From positions 1 through 51,410 of the forward strand of contig NZ_MUGW01000027.1 in the NCBI RefSeq assembly GCF_002217285.1: 51,410 bases of DNA, given 5' to 3'. A model generated the notes under the pieces. The model had not been told where the DNA came from. It ran no database searches and saw only the letters and a program-made list of their open reading frames with translations. Origin of the DNA: Flavobacterium hercynium. GTDB taxonomy: Bacteria > Bacteroidota > Bacteroidia > Flavobacteriales > Flavobacteriaceae. Below, in pieces: positions 33,691 to 42,192 of the stretch. The translations under genes were made by a program, and so were the position numbers. The stretch's first letter is position 1; every line of letters starts with the position of its first letter.

Positions 33691-33722
33691 AAAAAAGCTG
33701 TGCCAGAAGGTACAGCTTTTTT
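33691..33722 (+). terminator. Terminator of the Rnf-like operon
   Basis: AAAAAAGCTGTGCC pairs with GGTACAGCTTTTTT around an AGAA loop (14 bp, one G-T pair). The T run makes it intrinsic on the plus strand, and the A run makes it usable on the minus strand after the transglycosylase gene. Confidence 0.88.
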
Positions 33723-33789
33723 AATAACTAAAATGTATTATTTATTATACTTAGATTTTGGGGGTCAAAGGGTGGTAATCACTTAGTTA

Positions 33790-35124
33790 TTAATTGATTT
33801 TTGCTTTTATTTTTAAACTTTTGCCCATGGCAATTTTATTTCCGTTTATCTTATTCCATTTCTTTAAATCGGTAACACTTACTGCAAACTTTCTGGCAAT
33901 ACTTCCTAATGTATCTCCTTTTTTTATGGTGTACAATTGTAATGCATTATTACCACTATTTTTAGATTTACCTGCGATTGCTTTTGATGATTGCATTGGT
34001 CGCTCACGAAGACTAGATTGACTTGCAACATAAGCATATATTTTATCTTCATTAGAAGTAAAAACAGCTATTTTATCTAATGGCAATCTCAAGTAATGTT
34101 TCTGGTTGTTATAAACCGGAATTGTATTAAGTTTATAACTTGGATTCAAAAGTTCTAATTCTTTAACCGGAATATCGATCAGATCAGAGATTTGTTTAAA
34201 GTTTATTTTATTTTTAACCATTACCGTATCTGTTCCAAAGTGCTGTAACAACGATTTTTCAGATTCAATACCATGTTGTGTATGGTATTCATAAAGATAC
34301 ATTGTTGCCAAAAATGCAGGAAGATAACCTTGTGTTTCTTTTGGAAGTTGTTTTCTAATATTCCAGTAATTCTTCTTTCCTCCAGAACGTCTAATTGCTT
34401 TAGAAACGTTACCTGGTCCTGAATTGTAGGATGCCAATACCAAATCCCAATCTCCAAAAACTTTATGCATGCTGCTCATATATCTTGCGGCTGCAGCAGA
34501 TGCTTTTAAAGGATCATGTCGTTCATCAACATACGAATCAATTTTAAGATTGTATTGTTTTCCTGTATGATACATAAATTGCCAAAGACCAGTTGCTCCC
34601 ATTTTAGAAACTGCTCTGGGATTTAAAGCTGATTCTACAACGGCTAAATATTTAATCTCCAATGGAACTTTTTCTTTTGCCAGAGCCTCTTCAAACATAG
34701 GAAAGTAATATTCTGAAACTGCTAGTAATCTGCCAAATGATTTCTTTCTGTACTTAAGAAACGATTTAATAAGACTTTCAAGCCCTTCATTATACTCTAT
34801 ATTAAATGGAGATTTAGCATTCATTTCAGCCAATCTCTCTTTAAGCAGCTGTGTTGGTAATTCTAAATTAACTTTCTCATTATTTACATCTTCTGTACTA
34901 TTTTCATCCAGATCATTTAAAGAGTTTAGGCTTACTAGTTCATGTAACCATAAACTGTCAACACGGGCTACCATATCATCCTTTACAAATGATTTTTTTA
35001 CAGAATCAAGGCTAATACTATTTTCGAATTTTATTTTCACATCTTTTTTTTGAGCGGTTAGCTGCGAAAAGAATGGAATTAAAAGTAATAGATAAAAGTA
35101 AAGTGTGGTATTTGCAGTTTTCAT
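33790..35124 (-). CDS. Lytic transglycosylase with LysM domain (MltD-like)
   Basis: A 444-residue exported murein hydrolase: signal peptide (to about residue 24), N-terminal helical region, then an SLT domain with the catalytic Glu in 'YLAVVESALNPRAVSKMGATG' (split near residue 160), 'GLWQFMYHTGKQYNL' and 'LASYNSGPGNVSKAIRRSGG'. A LysM repeat ends the protein ('LYTIKKGDTLGSIARKFAVS' near 396-415). It cleaves peptidoglycan between MurNAc and GlcNAc. A promoter of the shared 50-bp-spaced type lies about 110 bp upstream. Confidence 0.94.
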   Translation of the reverse strand: MKTANTTLYFYLLLLIPFFSQLTAQKKDVKIKFENSISLDSVKKSFVKDDMVARVDSLWLHELVSLNSLNDLDENSTEDVNNEKVNLELPTQLLKERLAEMNAKSPFNIEYNEGLESLIKSFLKYRKKSFGRLLAVSEYYFPMFEEALAKEKVPLEIKYLAVVESALNPRAVSKMGATGLWQFMYHTGKQYNLKIDSYVDERHDPLKASAAAARYMSSMHKVFGDWDLVLASYNSGPGNVSKAIRRSGGKKNYWNIRKQLPKETQGYLPAFLATMYLYEYHTQHGIESEKSLLQHFGTDTVMVKNKINFKQISDLIDIPVKELELLNPSYKLNTIPVYNNQKHYLRLPLDKIAVFTSNEDKIYAYVASQSSLRERPMQSSKAIAGKSKNSGNNALQLYTIKKGDTLGSIARKFAVSVTDLKKWNKINGNKIAMGKSLKIKAKIN

Positions 35125-35235
35125 AATTTTAAGAATTAATACGTTGTTATTTTAATTTAAGCGTATTGATTAATATTTTCATTAAGCATCATACTTAGGA
35201 TTTGTAACGGGCAATGTTTCTAAATAATCAACTAT

Positions 35236-35296
35236 GCAAAGTAAGGTAATGTCTGAAAATTAATACTTTCAATAAGTATTAGATAAGGACACAATT
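35236..35296 (-). promoter_or_regulatory. Shared extended promoter, transglycosylase copy
   Basis: Minus strand: core TGTCCTTATCTAATA, then TATTAAT, then a TTTGC box (TTTG at 35237-35240). The plus-strand GGACA at 35287-35291 begins exactly 50 bp from the C of CAAA at 35237, as in the other copies. Start codon is at 35124. Confidence 0.6.
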
Positions 35297-35346
35297 AATC
35301 TTTAACGATTTGAAGATAAGCAGTTGTAACTATCTAGATTATTATA

Positions 35347-35378
35347 AAACGGGATAATTCCGAAAATTTATCCCGTTT
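35347..35378 (-). terminator. Terminator after the GH19 gene
   Basis: AAACGGGATAA (35347-35357) pairs perfectly with TTATCCCGTTT (35368-35378), 10-nt loop. On the minus strand it is followed by TTTTAT, 27 bp after the chitinase-like stop codon. Confidence 0.8.
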
Positions 35379-35404
35379 ATATTGAATTAATAGATTGTTA
35401 CCAT

Positions 35405-36529
35405 TTAGTAAAATTGCATTGTATCACATTTACACTCACAATTAGGATCACTAGCATTTAGCACAGTAAGGTATCTTTGATAAAAACCTCTTCTATCTTG
35501 TGTTTTATCACTATCAGGTCTTCTACATTCTAGTCCTCCATTAATAATATTAATTGTCATACCAAAACCTGGTTTACGTCCGGCAGTAATATCTTCTTGG
35601 GTTGGCTTCCAGGCTCCAACCATTACTGCGTGACATGAAGGTTTAGGAGCCTGAGGTGTCATCCAGAACCATATTGCAGTTTGAAATGCCAATGCTGCAT
35701 CCTTTGTTACATTTCCTGGATTTTTAAGTAGAATATTTTTATCTCCATACAAAAACTCACTCATTTGTCCGTAGTTGTAATTCCAACTTAATTGAATTGG
35801 TCCACGACCATGATATGATTGTCCCGGAGCAGGCGGAAAATCTGCATTGTCCTGTCTGTAGCCAAGACCTCCATTTTCATAACCAACTTCTTCACGAAAA
35901 TGCAATCCCCATGAAAATGGTCCTCCCGGAGCTGTTGCCCAGCCTCCTGTAGTTTCATGAGATATATTAGCTAAAAAGGCGGCAAGTTCTTTTTTACGAT
36001 CCTCAAGAGAACCTGTATTAATAAAATGTGCATAATCAACTTCGTCCTTTATTAGAGGTTCATTATTCCACGAAGCACTAAATTCAGGATCTTCTTTAAT
36101 TATTTTTGTTTGATTGGTCGATTTTTGAGTACGAGTAATTTTTTTAAAGAAACCTTTTCTTTCAATTACAACTTTAACATCTGCAATTTGATTAGCGGCT
36201 TTAATTAAAGCATCATAAGTATAAAAGTCTTTTGAAGGATCAATTATCCAATTATTATTTACATCTGCTCCATAGCGATATGGAAACAATTCTAAAAATT
36301 GCTCAGGAGTAATAAGCTTTTCGATTTGATTTTCACCGGAACCTGGAAGTGGAATTTCCGGATTCGGAACTTCTGGATTTGGATTTTCCGGGGCTGGGTT
36401 TTCTGGATTTGGTACCTCAGGCTTTTCTGTTTTAGGATCTTCTACCCGTATGCTATCTTTGTCACAGGAAGACATTAGTACTAAAAAGCAAAATAAGCTT
36501 AGCACAGAAATAGATAATTTTCTTTTCAT
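35405..36529 (-). CDS. GH19 chitinase-like lipoprotein
   Basis: A 374-residue secreted enzyme. The lipobox MSSC gives lipidated Cys22. A Pro/Asn/Glu linker of PNPE/PENP repeats (about residues 31-62) follows, then a catalytic domain of family GH19. 'LAAFLANISHETTGGWAT' (about 182-199) carries the first catalytic Glu, 'YHGRGPIQLSWNYNYG' (about 238-253) is the family hallmark, and 'NIINGGLECRR' (about 326) closes it. GH19 enzymes cut chitin or, in some bacteria, peptidoglycan. The C-terminus is Cys-rich (CECKCDTM). A copy of the shared promoter lies about 80-140 bp upstream. Confidence 0.9.
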   Translation of the reverse strand: MKRKLSISVLSLFCFLVLMSSCDKDSIRVEDPKTEKPEVPNPENPAPENPNPEVPNPEIPLPGSGENQIEKLITPEQFLELFPYRYGADVNNNWIIDPSKDFYTYDALIKAANQIADVKVVIERKGFFKKITRTQKSTNQTKIIKEDPEFSASWNNEPLIKDEVDYAHFINTGSLEDRKKELAAFLANISHETTGGWATAPGGPFSWGLHFREEVGYENGGLGYRQDNADFPPAPGQSYHGRGPIQLSWNYNYGQMSEFLYGDKNILLKNPGNVTKDAALAFQTAIWFWMTPQAPKPSCHAVMVGAWKPTQEDITAGRKPGFGMTINIINGGLECRRPDSDKTQDRRGFYQRYLTVLNASDPNCECKCDTMQFY

Positions 36530-36610
36530 AAATAAAAAATGGATTTTCTGACATTATTTTTTTAGATGAATTTCCTTTTAATGCCAATAATTAATAAATA
36601 TTTCATCGCT

Positions 36611-36670
36611 GAAATTTAAGACATCGCCCGATATAAATATTTCTAAATGCTATCAGATAAAGACATAATT
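36611..36670 (-). promoter_or_regulatory. Shared extended promoter, GH19 copy
   Basis: Minus strand: TGTCTTTATCTGATA, then ATATTTAT, then TAAATTTC (36611-36618) as the -7 box. The plus-strand AGACA at 36661 is exactly 50 bp from the box edge. It abuts the first array unit at 36686. Confidence 0.65.
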
Positions 36671-36685
36671 GTTCTTAGTCTTAAC

Positions 36686-36924
36686 AAAAAAAAGACCAGC
36701 TCTTAACGAACCGGTCTCTTCTTACTAACTTAAAAAACTAACTAAACCAACTAAATCTTTATAACAATACTGATTATTAAATATCTTTTATTTTTGAATT
36801 TGAATACTGCTATTTTGGTAGCGATCATCGAAACATTCCTGTCAAAGTCTTCTTCCTTTTCATAAGTATCTTTTATCCTTTTAAAAAAGTATAACTAAAA
36901 AAAAGATTTGTTACTCAAAATCTA
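36686..36924 (-). ncRNA. Array unit 1, putative small RNA
   Basis: Predicted from the -7 box TCTCTTTG at 36930-36937 (AGACA core at 36980) to the T run after the stem AGACCGG / CTGGTCT (36693-36717). Contains a 25-codon ORF at 36751-36828 (MIATKI... IVIKI). Confidence 0.5.
36751..36828 (-). CDS. Possible 25-residue peptide in array unit 1
   Basis: ATG at 36828, TAG at 36751. Product MIATKIAVFKFKNKRY then LIISIVIKI: a basic centre followed by a hydrophobic C-terminus. Unit 2 encodes the same length with three substitutions. The sequence before the ATG (AGGAATGTTTCG) is conserved in units 1, 2, 5 and 6. Translation is unproven. Confidence 0.3.
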   Translation of the reverse strand: MIATKIAVFKFKNKRYLIISIVIKI

Positions 36925-37056
36925 CATTACAAAGAGACGAAGAATCGACAAATAAATACATTCACATTATATTACTTTAAGACAAAATTATTTTAGTGAT
37001 TATCAACCATCAAAGTTTTATTTATTAAAAATCAATAATCCTTAATTATTGCAAAT

Positions 37057-37270
37057 AAAAAAAGACCAGCTCTTAACGAACCGGTCTCTTCTTACTAACT
37101 AAAACTAACTAAACCAACTAAATCTTTATAATAATACTGATCATTAAATATCTTTTATTTTTGAATTTGAATACTTTTATTTTGGTAGCGATCATCGAAA
37201 CATTCCTTTCAAAGTATTTATCCTTTCATAAAAGTAAAACTCAAAAAAAAGATTTGTTACTCAAAATCTA
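37057..37270 (-). ncRNA. Array unit 2, putative small RNA
   Basis: -7 box at 37276-37283, terminator stem 37063-37087. Closest to unit 1. Contains the matching 25-codon ORF at 37118-37195. Confidence 0.5.
37118..37195 (-). CDS. Possible 25-residue peptide in array unit 2
   Basis: ATG at 37195, TAG at 37118. Differs from the unit 1 peptide by A7K, I18M and V22I, with the frame preserved. Confidence 0.3.
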   Translation of the reverse strand: MIATKIKVFKFKNKRYLMISIIIKI

Positions 37271-37402
37271 CATTACAAAGAGACGAAGAATCGGCAAATA
37301 AATACATTCACATTATATTACTTTAAGACAAAATTATTTTAGTGATTATCAACCATTAAAGTTTTATTTATTAAAAATCAATAATCCTTAATTATTGCAA
37401 AT

Positions 37403-37616
37403 AAAAAAAGACCAGCTCTTAACAAACTGGTCTTTTCTTACTAACTAAAACTAACTCAAAAAACTAACTAAATAAAATCTTTGCAGTGAGGTTATCACTT
37501 TATATTTTCAATTATACTATATAAATCATCACAATAATCTAAGTGATTTTAACTGTATTCTTTTTTTCTCTTAAAACATAACTCAGCAGATAAAAAGATT
37601 CGTTATTCAAAATCTA
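37403..37616 (-). ncRNA. Array unit 3, putative small RNA
   Basis: -7 box at 37622-37629, terminator stem 37409-37433 with a slightly altered loop (AACAAACTGGTCT on the plus strand). The middle part belongs to the 3/4/7/8 type and has only a five-codon ORF (MIYIV). Confidence 0.5.
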
Positions 37617-37715
37617 CAATACAAAGAGACGAAGAATAAGCTAATAAATACGTTTAATTAATAACACTTAAAGACAAAGTTATTTCTCTAATAATTTTTA
37701 ATAAAACTCTTATAT

Positions 37716-37933
37716 AAAAAAAGACCAGCTCTCTACAAACCGGTCTCTTCTTACTAACTAAAACTAACTTAAAAAACTAACTAAATAAAATCTTTGCAGT
37801 GGTGCTACTCACTATATATTTCTTAATTATACGATATCTATCATTATAAATATTCTAGTATTATATTTGAAAATATTATTTTTCTTTTTTTTACATAATA
37901 TAACAGAGAAAAAGATTAATTACTAAAAATCCA
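37716..37933 (-). ncRNA. Array unit 4, putative small RNA
   Basis: -7 box at 37939-37946, terminator stem 37722-37746. Body type shared with units 7 and 8; only a five-codon ORF (MIDIV). Confidence 0.5.
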
Positions 37934-38033
37934 CACTACAAAGAGACGAAGAATTAGCTAATAAATACGTCTACATAATATCACTTTAAGACAAAGTTAT
38001 TTCTCTAATAATCAGCAACAAAAATTTTTATAC

Positions 38034-38259
38034 AAAAAAAGACCAGCTCTCTACAAACCGGTCTTTCTTATAAACTAAATAAAGTCTGTGTAGTAATCTT
38101 ACTCTATAGAAATCTTTTCTTTTTTTGAATTTCAATACTAATATTTTTGTTAGCGATCATCGAAACATTCCTGTCGAAGTCCTATCATTTTTTACAAGTA
38201 TTCTTTATTCTCTTTTTAAGCAAAGTATAACAGAAAAAAGATTTGTTGGTAAAAATCTA
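38034..38259 (-). ncRNA. Array unit 5, putative small RNA
   Basis: -7 box at 38265-38272, terminator stem 38040-38064. Near-identical to unit 6. Contains an 18-codon ORF at 38104-38160 (MIANKNISIEIQKKKRFL). Confidence 0.5.
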
Positions 38260-38359
38260 CCTTACAAAGAGACGAAGAATTAGCCAATAAATACGTTTAA
38301 TTAATAACACTTAAAGACAAAGTTATTTCTCTGATAATCAGTAATAAAAACTCTTATAC

Positions 38360-38587
38360 AAAAAAAAGACCAGCTCTCTACAAACCGGTCTTTCTTATAA
38401 ACTAAATAAAGTCTGTGTAGTAATCTTACTCTATAGAAATCTTTTCTTTTTTTTAATTCTAATACTACTATTTTTGTTAGTGATCATCGAAACATTCCTG
38501 TCGAAGTCCTATCATTTTTTTACAAGTATTCTTTATTCTCTTTTAAAGCAAAGTATAACAGAAAAAAGATTTGTTGGTAAAAATCTA
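38360..38587 (-). ncRNA. Array unit 6, putative small RNA
   Basis: -7 box at 38593-38600, terminator stem 38367-38391. Contains an 18-codon ORF at 38431-38487 (MITNKNSSIRIKKKKRFL), a diverged version of the unit 5 peptide. Confidence 0.5.
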
Positions 38588-38687
38588 CCTTACAAAGAGA
38601 CGAAGAATTAGCCAATAAATACGTTTAATTAATAACACTTAAAGACAAAGTTATTTCTCTAATAATCAGCAATAAAAACTCTTATAC

Positions 38688-38903
38688 AAAAAAAGACCAG
38701 CTCTCTACAAACCGGTCTCTTCTTACTAACTAAAACTAACTTAAAAAACTAACTAAATAAAATCTTTGCAGTGGTGTTAATCACTATATATTTCTTAATT
38801 ATACGATATCAATCATTAGAACATTCTAGTGTTTTTCTCGCAAATATTCTTTTTCTTTTTTTACAAAATTTAATAGAGAAAAAGATTAATTACTAAAAAT
38901 CTA
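38688..38903 (-). ncRNA. Array unit 7, putative small RNA
   Basis: -7 box at 38909-38916, terminator stem 38694-38718. Almost the same as unit 8 through the body. Confidence 0.5.
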
Positions 38904-38999
38904 CACTACAAAGAGACGAAGAATTAGTTAATAATTACGTCTACATAATATCACTTTAAGACTAATTATTTCTCTAATCAGCAACAAAAACTTTTATAC

Positions 39000-39215
39000 A
39001 AAAAAAGACCAGCTCTCTACAAACCGGTCTCTTCTTACTAACTAAAACTAACGTAAAAAACTAACTAAATAAAATCTTTGCAGTGGTGTTAATCACTATA
39101 TATTTCTTAATTATACGATATCAATCATTAGAACATTCTAGTGTTTTTCCAGCAAATATTCTTTTTCTTTTTTTCACACAATGTAACATAGAAAAAAATT
39201 AATTACTAAAATCTA
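39000..39215 (-). ncRNA. Array unit 8, putative small RNA
   Basis: -7 box TCTCTTTG at 39221-39228, AGACA core at 39271, terminator stem 39006-39030. Its promoter begins 18 bp after the end of the first AraC-type gene. Confidence 0.5.
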
Positions 39216-39297
39216 CACTACAAAGAGACGAAGAATTAGTTAATAATTACGTCTACATAATATCACTTTAAGACAATATTAGATTTTAACAAAATGA

Positions 39298-40281
39298 CTA
39301 TTTCTTTTTTACAAAATCTGCAGAGGGTTTTCGTCCCGTGTATTCGTAATATCTAACAGAAAAATAATCCTTCCTTTTATAATTTAATTCGCAGACTACT
39401 TCTTTTATTGATAAATAAGATCCACTTTTAATAAGCTTTCTGGCAAGAAGCATTTTATTCCTTACAAAATAGATGTATGGAGTTGTTTTCTCAATTTTCT
39501 GAAAAAGGCTTTTATATTTACTAGCAGACATTTCAGCTTTTTTAGCCAAATAAGGTACGCCAGGGAATTTATCTTTTAAATTATCCCTCAAATACTGTGT
39601 AGAATTTCTAAATCTCTCTAAATCTGACTCTTTAATGTACCGACTTACTGTAGTTGACTTTGCATATCTGTTAACAAAATTAGCAAGTAAGCTTAAAGAG
39701 ATTCCTTTTAGATGAAAATCAAAAGCATTATCTAAAATCGATTTATTCTTAATAGAATAGAGCAAAATTTTACTGTTACTATCGATGTAATCACTAAAAT
39801 ATAAGGCTTTTTGATTAAAAGTATCTTTATTGTTCTCGTACTTGTTTAAATCCTCTAATATAGGGTCAAAAAGCTCCCTGTCAACTATTAATCTTAAAGA
39901 ATATATTCTCTTATTTGTATCATACTTGTGTGTATTTTCAACATCATTACTTGTCATTGCGAAACCTAAATTTGCAGTATATCCAATTGGATAAATAGAG
40001 TCTTCTACTTGAATAGAATTTACTTCATCACTTAAATCAAAATGGAAGATTCGCAAATCATTTTCGCCTTCTAATCTTGTAATTTTAAGGGGAACAGATA
40101 ACTCAATATCCAATAGCAAAGCCGAAAGACCTGGAACAACTTCTAAAAATAAAGAATGCCCCTTGCCTATGGATTCCGGTAAACATAATAATTTATTATT
40201 TTTTACAGTCGCACCAAGTTGTTTTGCTAATGCATTATGCCATTCTGATGTAAGTGTATAGTAGTGATTTATCTCTTTCAT
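39298..40281 (-). CDS. AraC-family regulator (paralogue 1)
   Basis: A 327-residue regulator. The N-terminal ~210 residues are of a Bacteroidetes-specific type with no cupin motif recognised ('GHSLFLEVVPGLSALLLDIE', 'RIFHFDLSDEV', 'IYPIGYTANLGFAM'). The C-terminal ~95 residues hold the AraC double HTH: 'VPYLAKKAEMSASKYKSLFQ' (about 237-256) and 'SIKEVVCELNYKRKDYFSVR' (about 292-311), ending with the family tail 'TGRKPSADF'. It is clearly paralogous to 40737-41720, from which it is separated by two hairpin units. It lies next to the small-RNA-like array. Confidence 0.88.
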   Translation of the reverse strand: MKEINHYYTLTSEWHNALAKQLGATVKNNKLLCLPESIGKGHSLFLEVVPGLSALLLDIELSVPLKITRLEGENDLRIFHFDLSDEVNSIQVEDSIYPIGYTANLGFAMTSNDVENTHKYDTNKRIYSLRLIVDRELFDPILEDLNKYENNKDTFNQKALYFSDYIDSNSKILLYSIKNKSILDNAFDFHLKGISLSLLANFVNRYAKSTTVSRYIKESDLERFRNSTQYLRDNLKDKFPGVPYLAKKAEMSASKYKSLFQKIEKTTPYIYFVRNKMLLARKLIKSGSYLSIKEVVCELNYKRKDYFSVRYYEYTGRKPSADFVKKK

Positions 40282-40398
40282 TTTACAGTGATTGTTGTAT
40301 AATATAGTTTGGCAATACTTAATAATTTTAGAAAATAAAAATTAATCCTTGATCATAGTTATTTATGAACAATAAGTATTGTTTAAAAAAATCTTCAT

Positions 40399-40473
40399 CC
40401 TCTTGACCTTCCCACTTTAATTTTCAGATATTAAAGCCAATAATAGTTTCTCTCTCTTTCATTGATCAAGAGG
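40399..40473 (-). terminator. Hairpin unit A between the AraC genes
   Basis: CCTCTTGA (40399-40406) and TCAAGAGG (40466-40473) form an 8-bp perfect stem around a ~59-nt loop; on the minus strand a T run follows after ATGAAGA. Resembles unit B at 40567-40649. It may be an attenuator or the end of a small RNA ahead of the first AraC gene. Confidence 0.45.
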
Positions 40474-40566
40474 AACAGAAAATTTTAGATTTGTTTTACG
40501 CTGACTTAAACTGCCTAAAAAATATTCATTGCTAATAAACAAATCTTTAAATGGTCTAAAAAAAAA

Positions 40567-40649
40567 CCTCTCAACGTACCTTCTCTCAATTACAGAAATC
40601 AAAATCAACCAAAATAACAAATCTATATACTACTACATTGATTGAGAGG
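40567..40649 (-). terminator. Hairpin unit B between the AraC genes, with competing pairings
   Basis: On the minus strand CCTCTCAA (from 40649) can pair with TTGAGAGG (ending 40567), directly followed by nine Ts, a terminator. The overlapping ATTGAGAG strand can instead pair with CTCTCAAT at 40583-40590. Two mutually exclusive stems suggest an RNA switch or attenuator after the second AraC gene. The 40282-40736 gap holds only units A and B. Confidence 0.45.
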
Positions 40650-40736
40650 CTTAAAGCTTTATTCCATTTAATCTATTAACAATTCCTTAATTTAAATTTC
40701 TATATAAAATAATTTCCCCTTCGTATTCTTAAATGG

Positions 40737-41720
40737 TCATAACAATTGTTTAATGAAATGATTTGGAGACATTCCAAAGAATTCCTTAAATTTTGCTGCA
40801 AAATAAGAATGATTAGAAAAATTTAATTCAGCAGATACCTGCGCTATTGTTAGCGTCTTTTTTCCTAAAAGCTTTTTTGATTCTAAAAGCTTGTTATTAA
40901 AAAAATATCCATTAGGTGTTAAACCAGTAATTTTTTTAAACAAGTTTTTATACTTTGATCCTGACATATTTGCCTTCTTAGCTAAGTAAGCGATACTTGG
41001 GAAAGGCTCTTTTAAATTGCCTAGTAAATATTCCTGTGACTTTAAAATTTCGATTAAGTCTCTATCATTCACCGTATCTATTACAATATCTTCAATAGTC
41101 AGTCTTTCAATATATTCAGCCAATAGACATTGAATGGTTCCTTTTAAATATAAATCGAATGTTGGACTCTGTATCTCCTTTGAACGCAAATCCATCAACA
41201 AATGATAGCTATCATTACTCATACGGGTAAACTTGACGATGGTATTTAACTTAGGATCAAAAATTTTGGTAACATGATCCTTTAGAGATGGTGTATTTAA
41301 AAAGTATTTTTTTATAACATCTTTTTTAACAAATATACACAGCGCAAAAGCAGAACATCCCGAATTCACTATATAATCATACTTAAAAGAACTATCTACA
41401 ATAGCTAAATTGTATCCCCATTTACCAATTGGATTTGCTACATCATCAGCTGTTAAAATAGCTTCTCCTTCAGTAAGATTAAAATATATACCTATAAAAT
41501 CTTTTGACTTATTTACTTGTCTAAAATGAATTTGCTTTTGATATAAAACATCCAGATAAAACGCCGAAATTCCAAAATCACAATTTAAAAAATAACTTGT
41601 TCCTGTATTTATATTATCCGGTATTACAACAAAATTTCCTACCACTTCACCTCCCATTTTTTTTGCATATGGCTCAACCCAATCTAACTCAACCCCATAA
41701 CTGTGTACTATTTTTCTCAT
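40737..41720 (-). CDS. AraC-family regulator (paralogue 2)
   Basis: A 327-residue regulator of the same length and design as paralogue 1. N-terminal sensing half includes 'NINTGTSYFLNCDFGISAFY' and 'PIGKWGYNLAI'. C-terminal double HTH: 'IAYLAKKANMSGSKYKNLFK' (about 238-257) and 'TIAQVSAELNFSNHSYFAAK' (about 293-312), then 'FKEFFGMSPNHF'. Unlike paralogue 1 it has the shared 50-bp-spaced promoter about 165 bp upstream, so it appears to belong to the same regulon as the array, transglycosylase and chitinase, and could be autoregulated. Confidence 0.89.
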   Translation of the reverse strand: MRKIVHSYGVELDWVEPYAKKMGGEVVGNFVVIPDNINTGTSYFLNCDFGISAFYLDVLYQKQIHFRQVNKSKDFIGIYFNLTEGEAILTADDVANPIGKWGYNLAIVDSSFKYDYIVNSGCSAFALCIFVKKDVIKKYFLNTPSLKDHVTKIFDPKLNTIVKFTRMSNDSYHLLMDLRSKEIQSPTFDLYLKGTIQCLLAEYIERLTIEDIVIDTVNDRDLIEILKSQEYLLGNLKEPFPSIAYLAKKANMSGSKYKNLFKKITGLTPNGYFFNNKLLESKKLLGKKTLTIAQVSAELNFSNHSYFAAKFKEFFGMSPNHFIKQLL

Positions 41721-42192
41721 AATTTAAAAATAAAAACAATGTTCTCTAAAATTTAATTTTTAATTTTTCCGGTTTTGAAAAACCGAATCTATGTTGAAGT
41801 AAATTTTACTAGTGGGTATTTTACAAATGATTGAATTTTAAAATAAAACTCTTATTATGTATCTCAGAATGATAGTAATTTTACTATACAAAGAGACTAA
41901 AAATTGACGAATAAATATTTTCAAATCCTATCAATTCAGGACTTTTTTGAAAAGATGAAAACAAGCCGATACACGATACTAAAAACACAATAAACAACTA
42001 AACAAGAGATACTTACATCGAAAAATAAATTCTTTCTACAAATATTTCTATCTAAGACAAAATCTAAGAATTAAATTTTTTACAGGTATGATAACCTCAT
42101 ATATTGTGAAAGTGATTATTGAGTATAATATGAAGCTTCTTAGCAGTTAAATTTTAAGCTCTTTATAAACAATGAATAACACCTAAAATATT
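41721..42192. other. Intergenic region holding the paralogue 2 promoter
   Basis: About 470 AT-rich bases. Apart from the extended promoter at 41889-41945 I see no gene, hairpin or repeat. Confidence 0.4.
41889..41945 (-). promoter_or_regulatory. Shared extended promoter, AraC paralogue 2 copy
   Basis: Minus strand: GTCCTGAATTGATA, then ATATTTATT, then TCTCTTTGTA (-7 box 41889-41896). Plus-strand GGACT begins at 41939, 50 bp from the box edge. The weakest core match of the set, but the box is identical to that of the array. Confidence 0.6.

Larger units (their letters stand above)
36686..39280 (-). repeat. Tandem array of eight ~312-370 bp units (putative small-RNA genes)
   Basis: Eight copies of one unit, recognised by the hairpin AGACCAGCTCT...CCGGTCT at 36693, 37063, 37409, 37722, 38040, 38367, 38694 and 39006 (period 370, 346, 313, 318, 327, 327, 312 bp). 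Each also has one 'acaaagagacgaagaat' block. Read on the minus strand each unit is promoter, ~215-240 nt body, then intrinsic terminator. Bodies fall into three types: units 1-2, units 5-6, and units 3, 4, 7, 8. No long ORF spans any unit. It fills the whole gap between the GH19 gene and the first AraC gene. Confidence 0.85.

Noticed and set aside
37403..39215. Five-codon ORFs (MIDIV/MIYIV) in array units 3, 4, 7 and 8 as genes
   Set aside because: Too short to support; likely by-products of the repeat sequence.
36686..39280. CRISPR array
   Set aside because: Repeat period is 312-370 bp with transcription signals at both ends; there are no short identical repeats with unique ~30-bp spacers and no cas genes.
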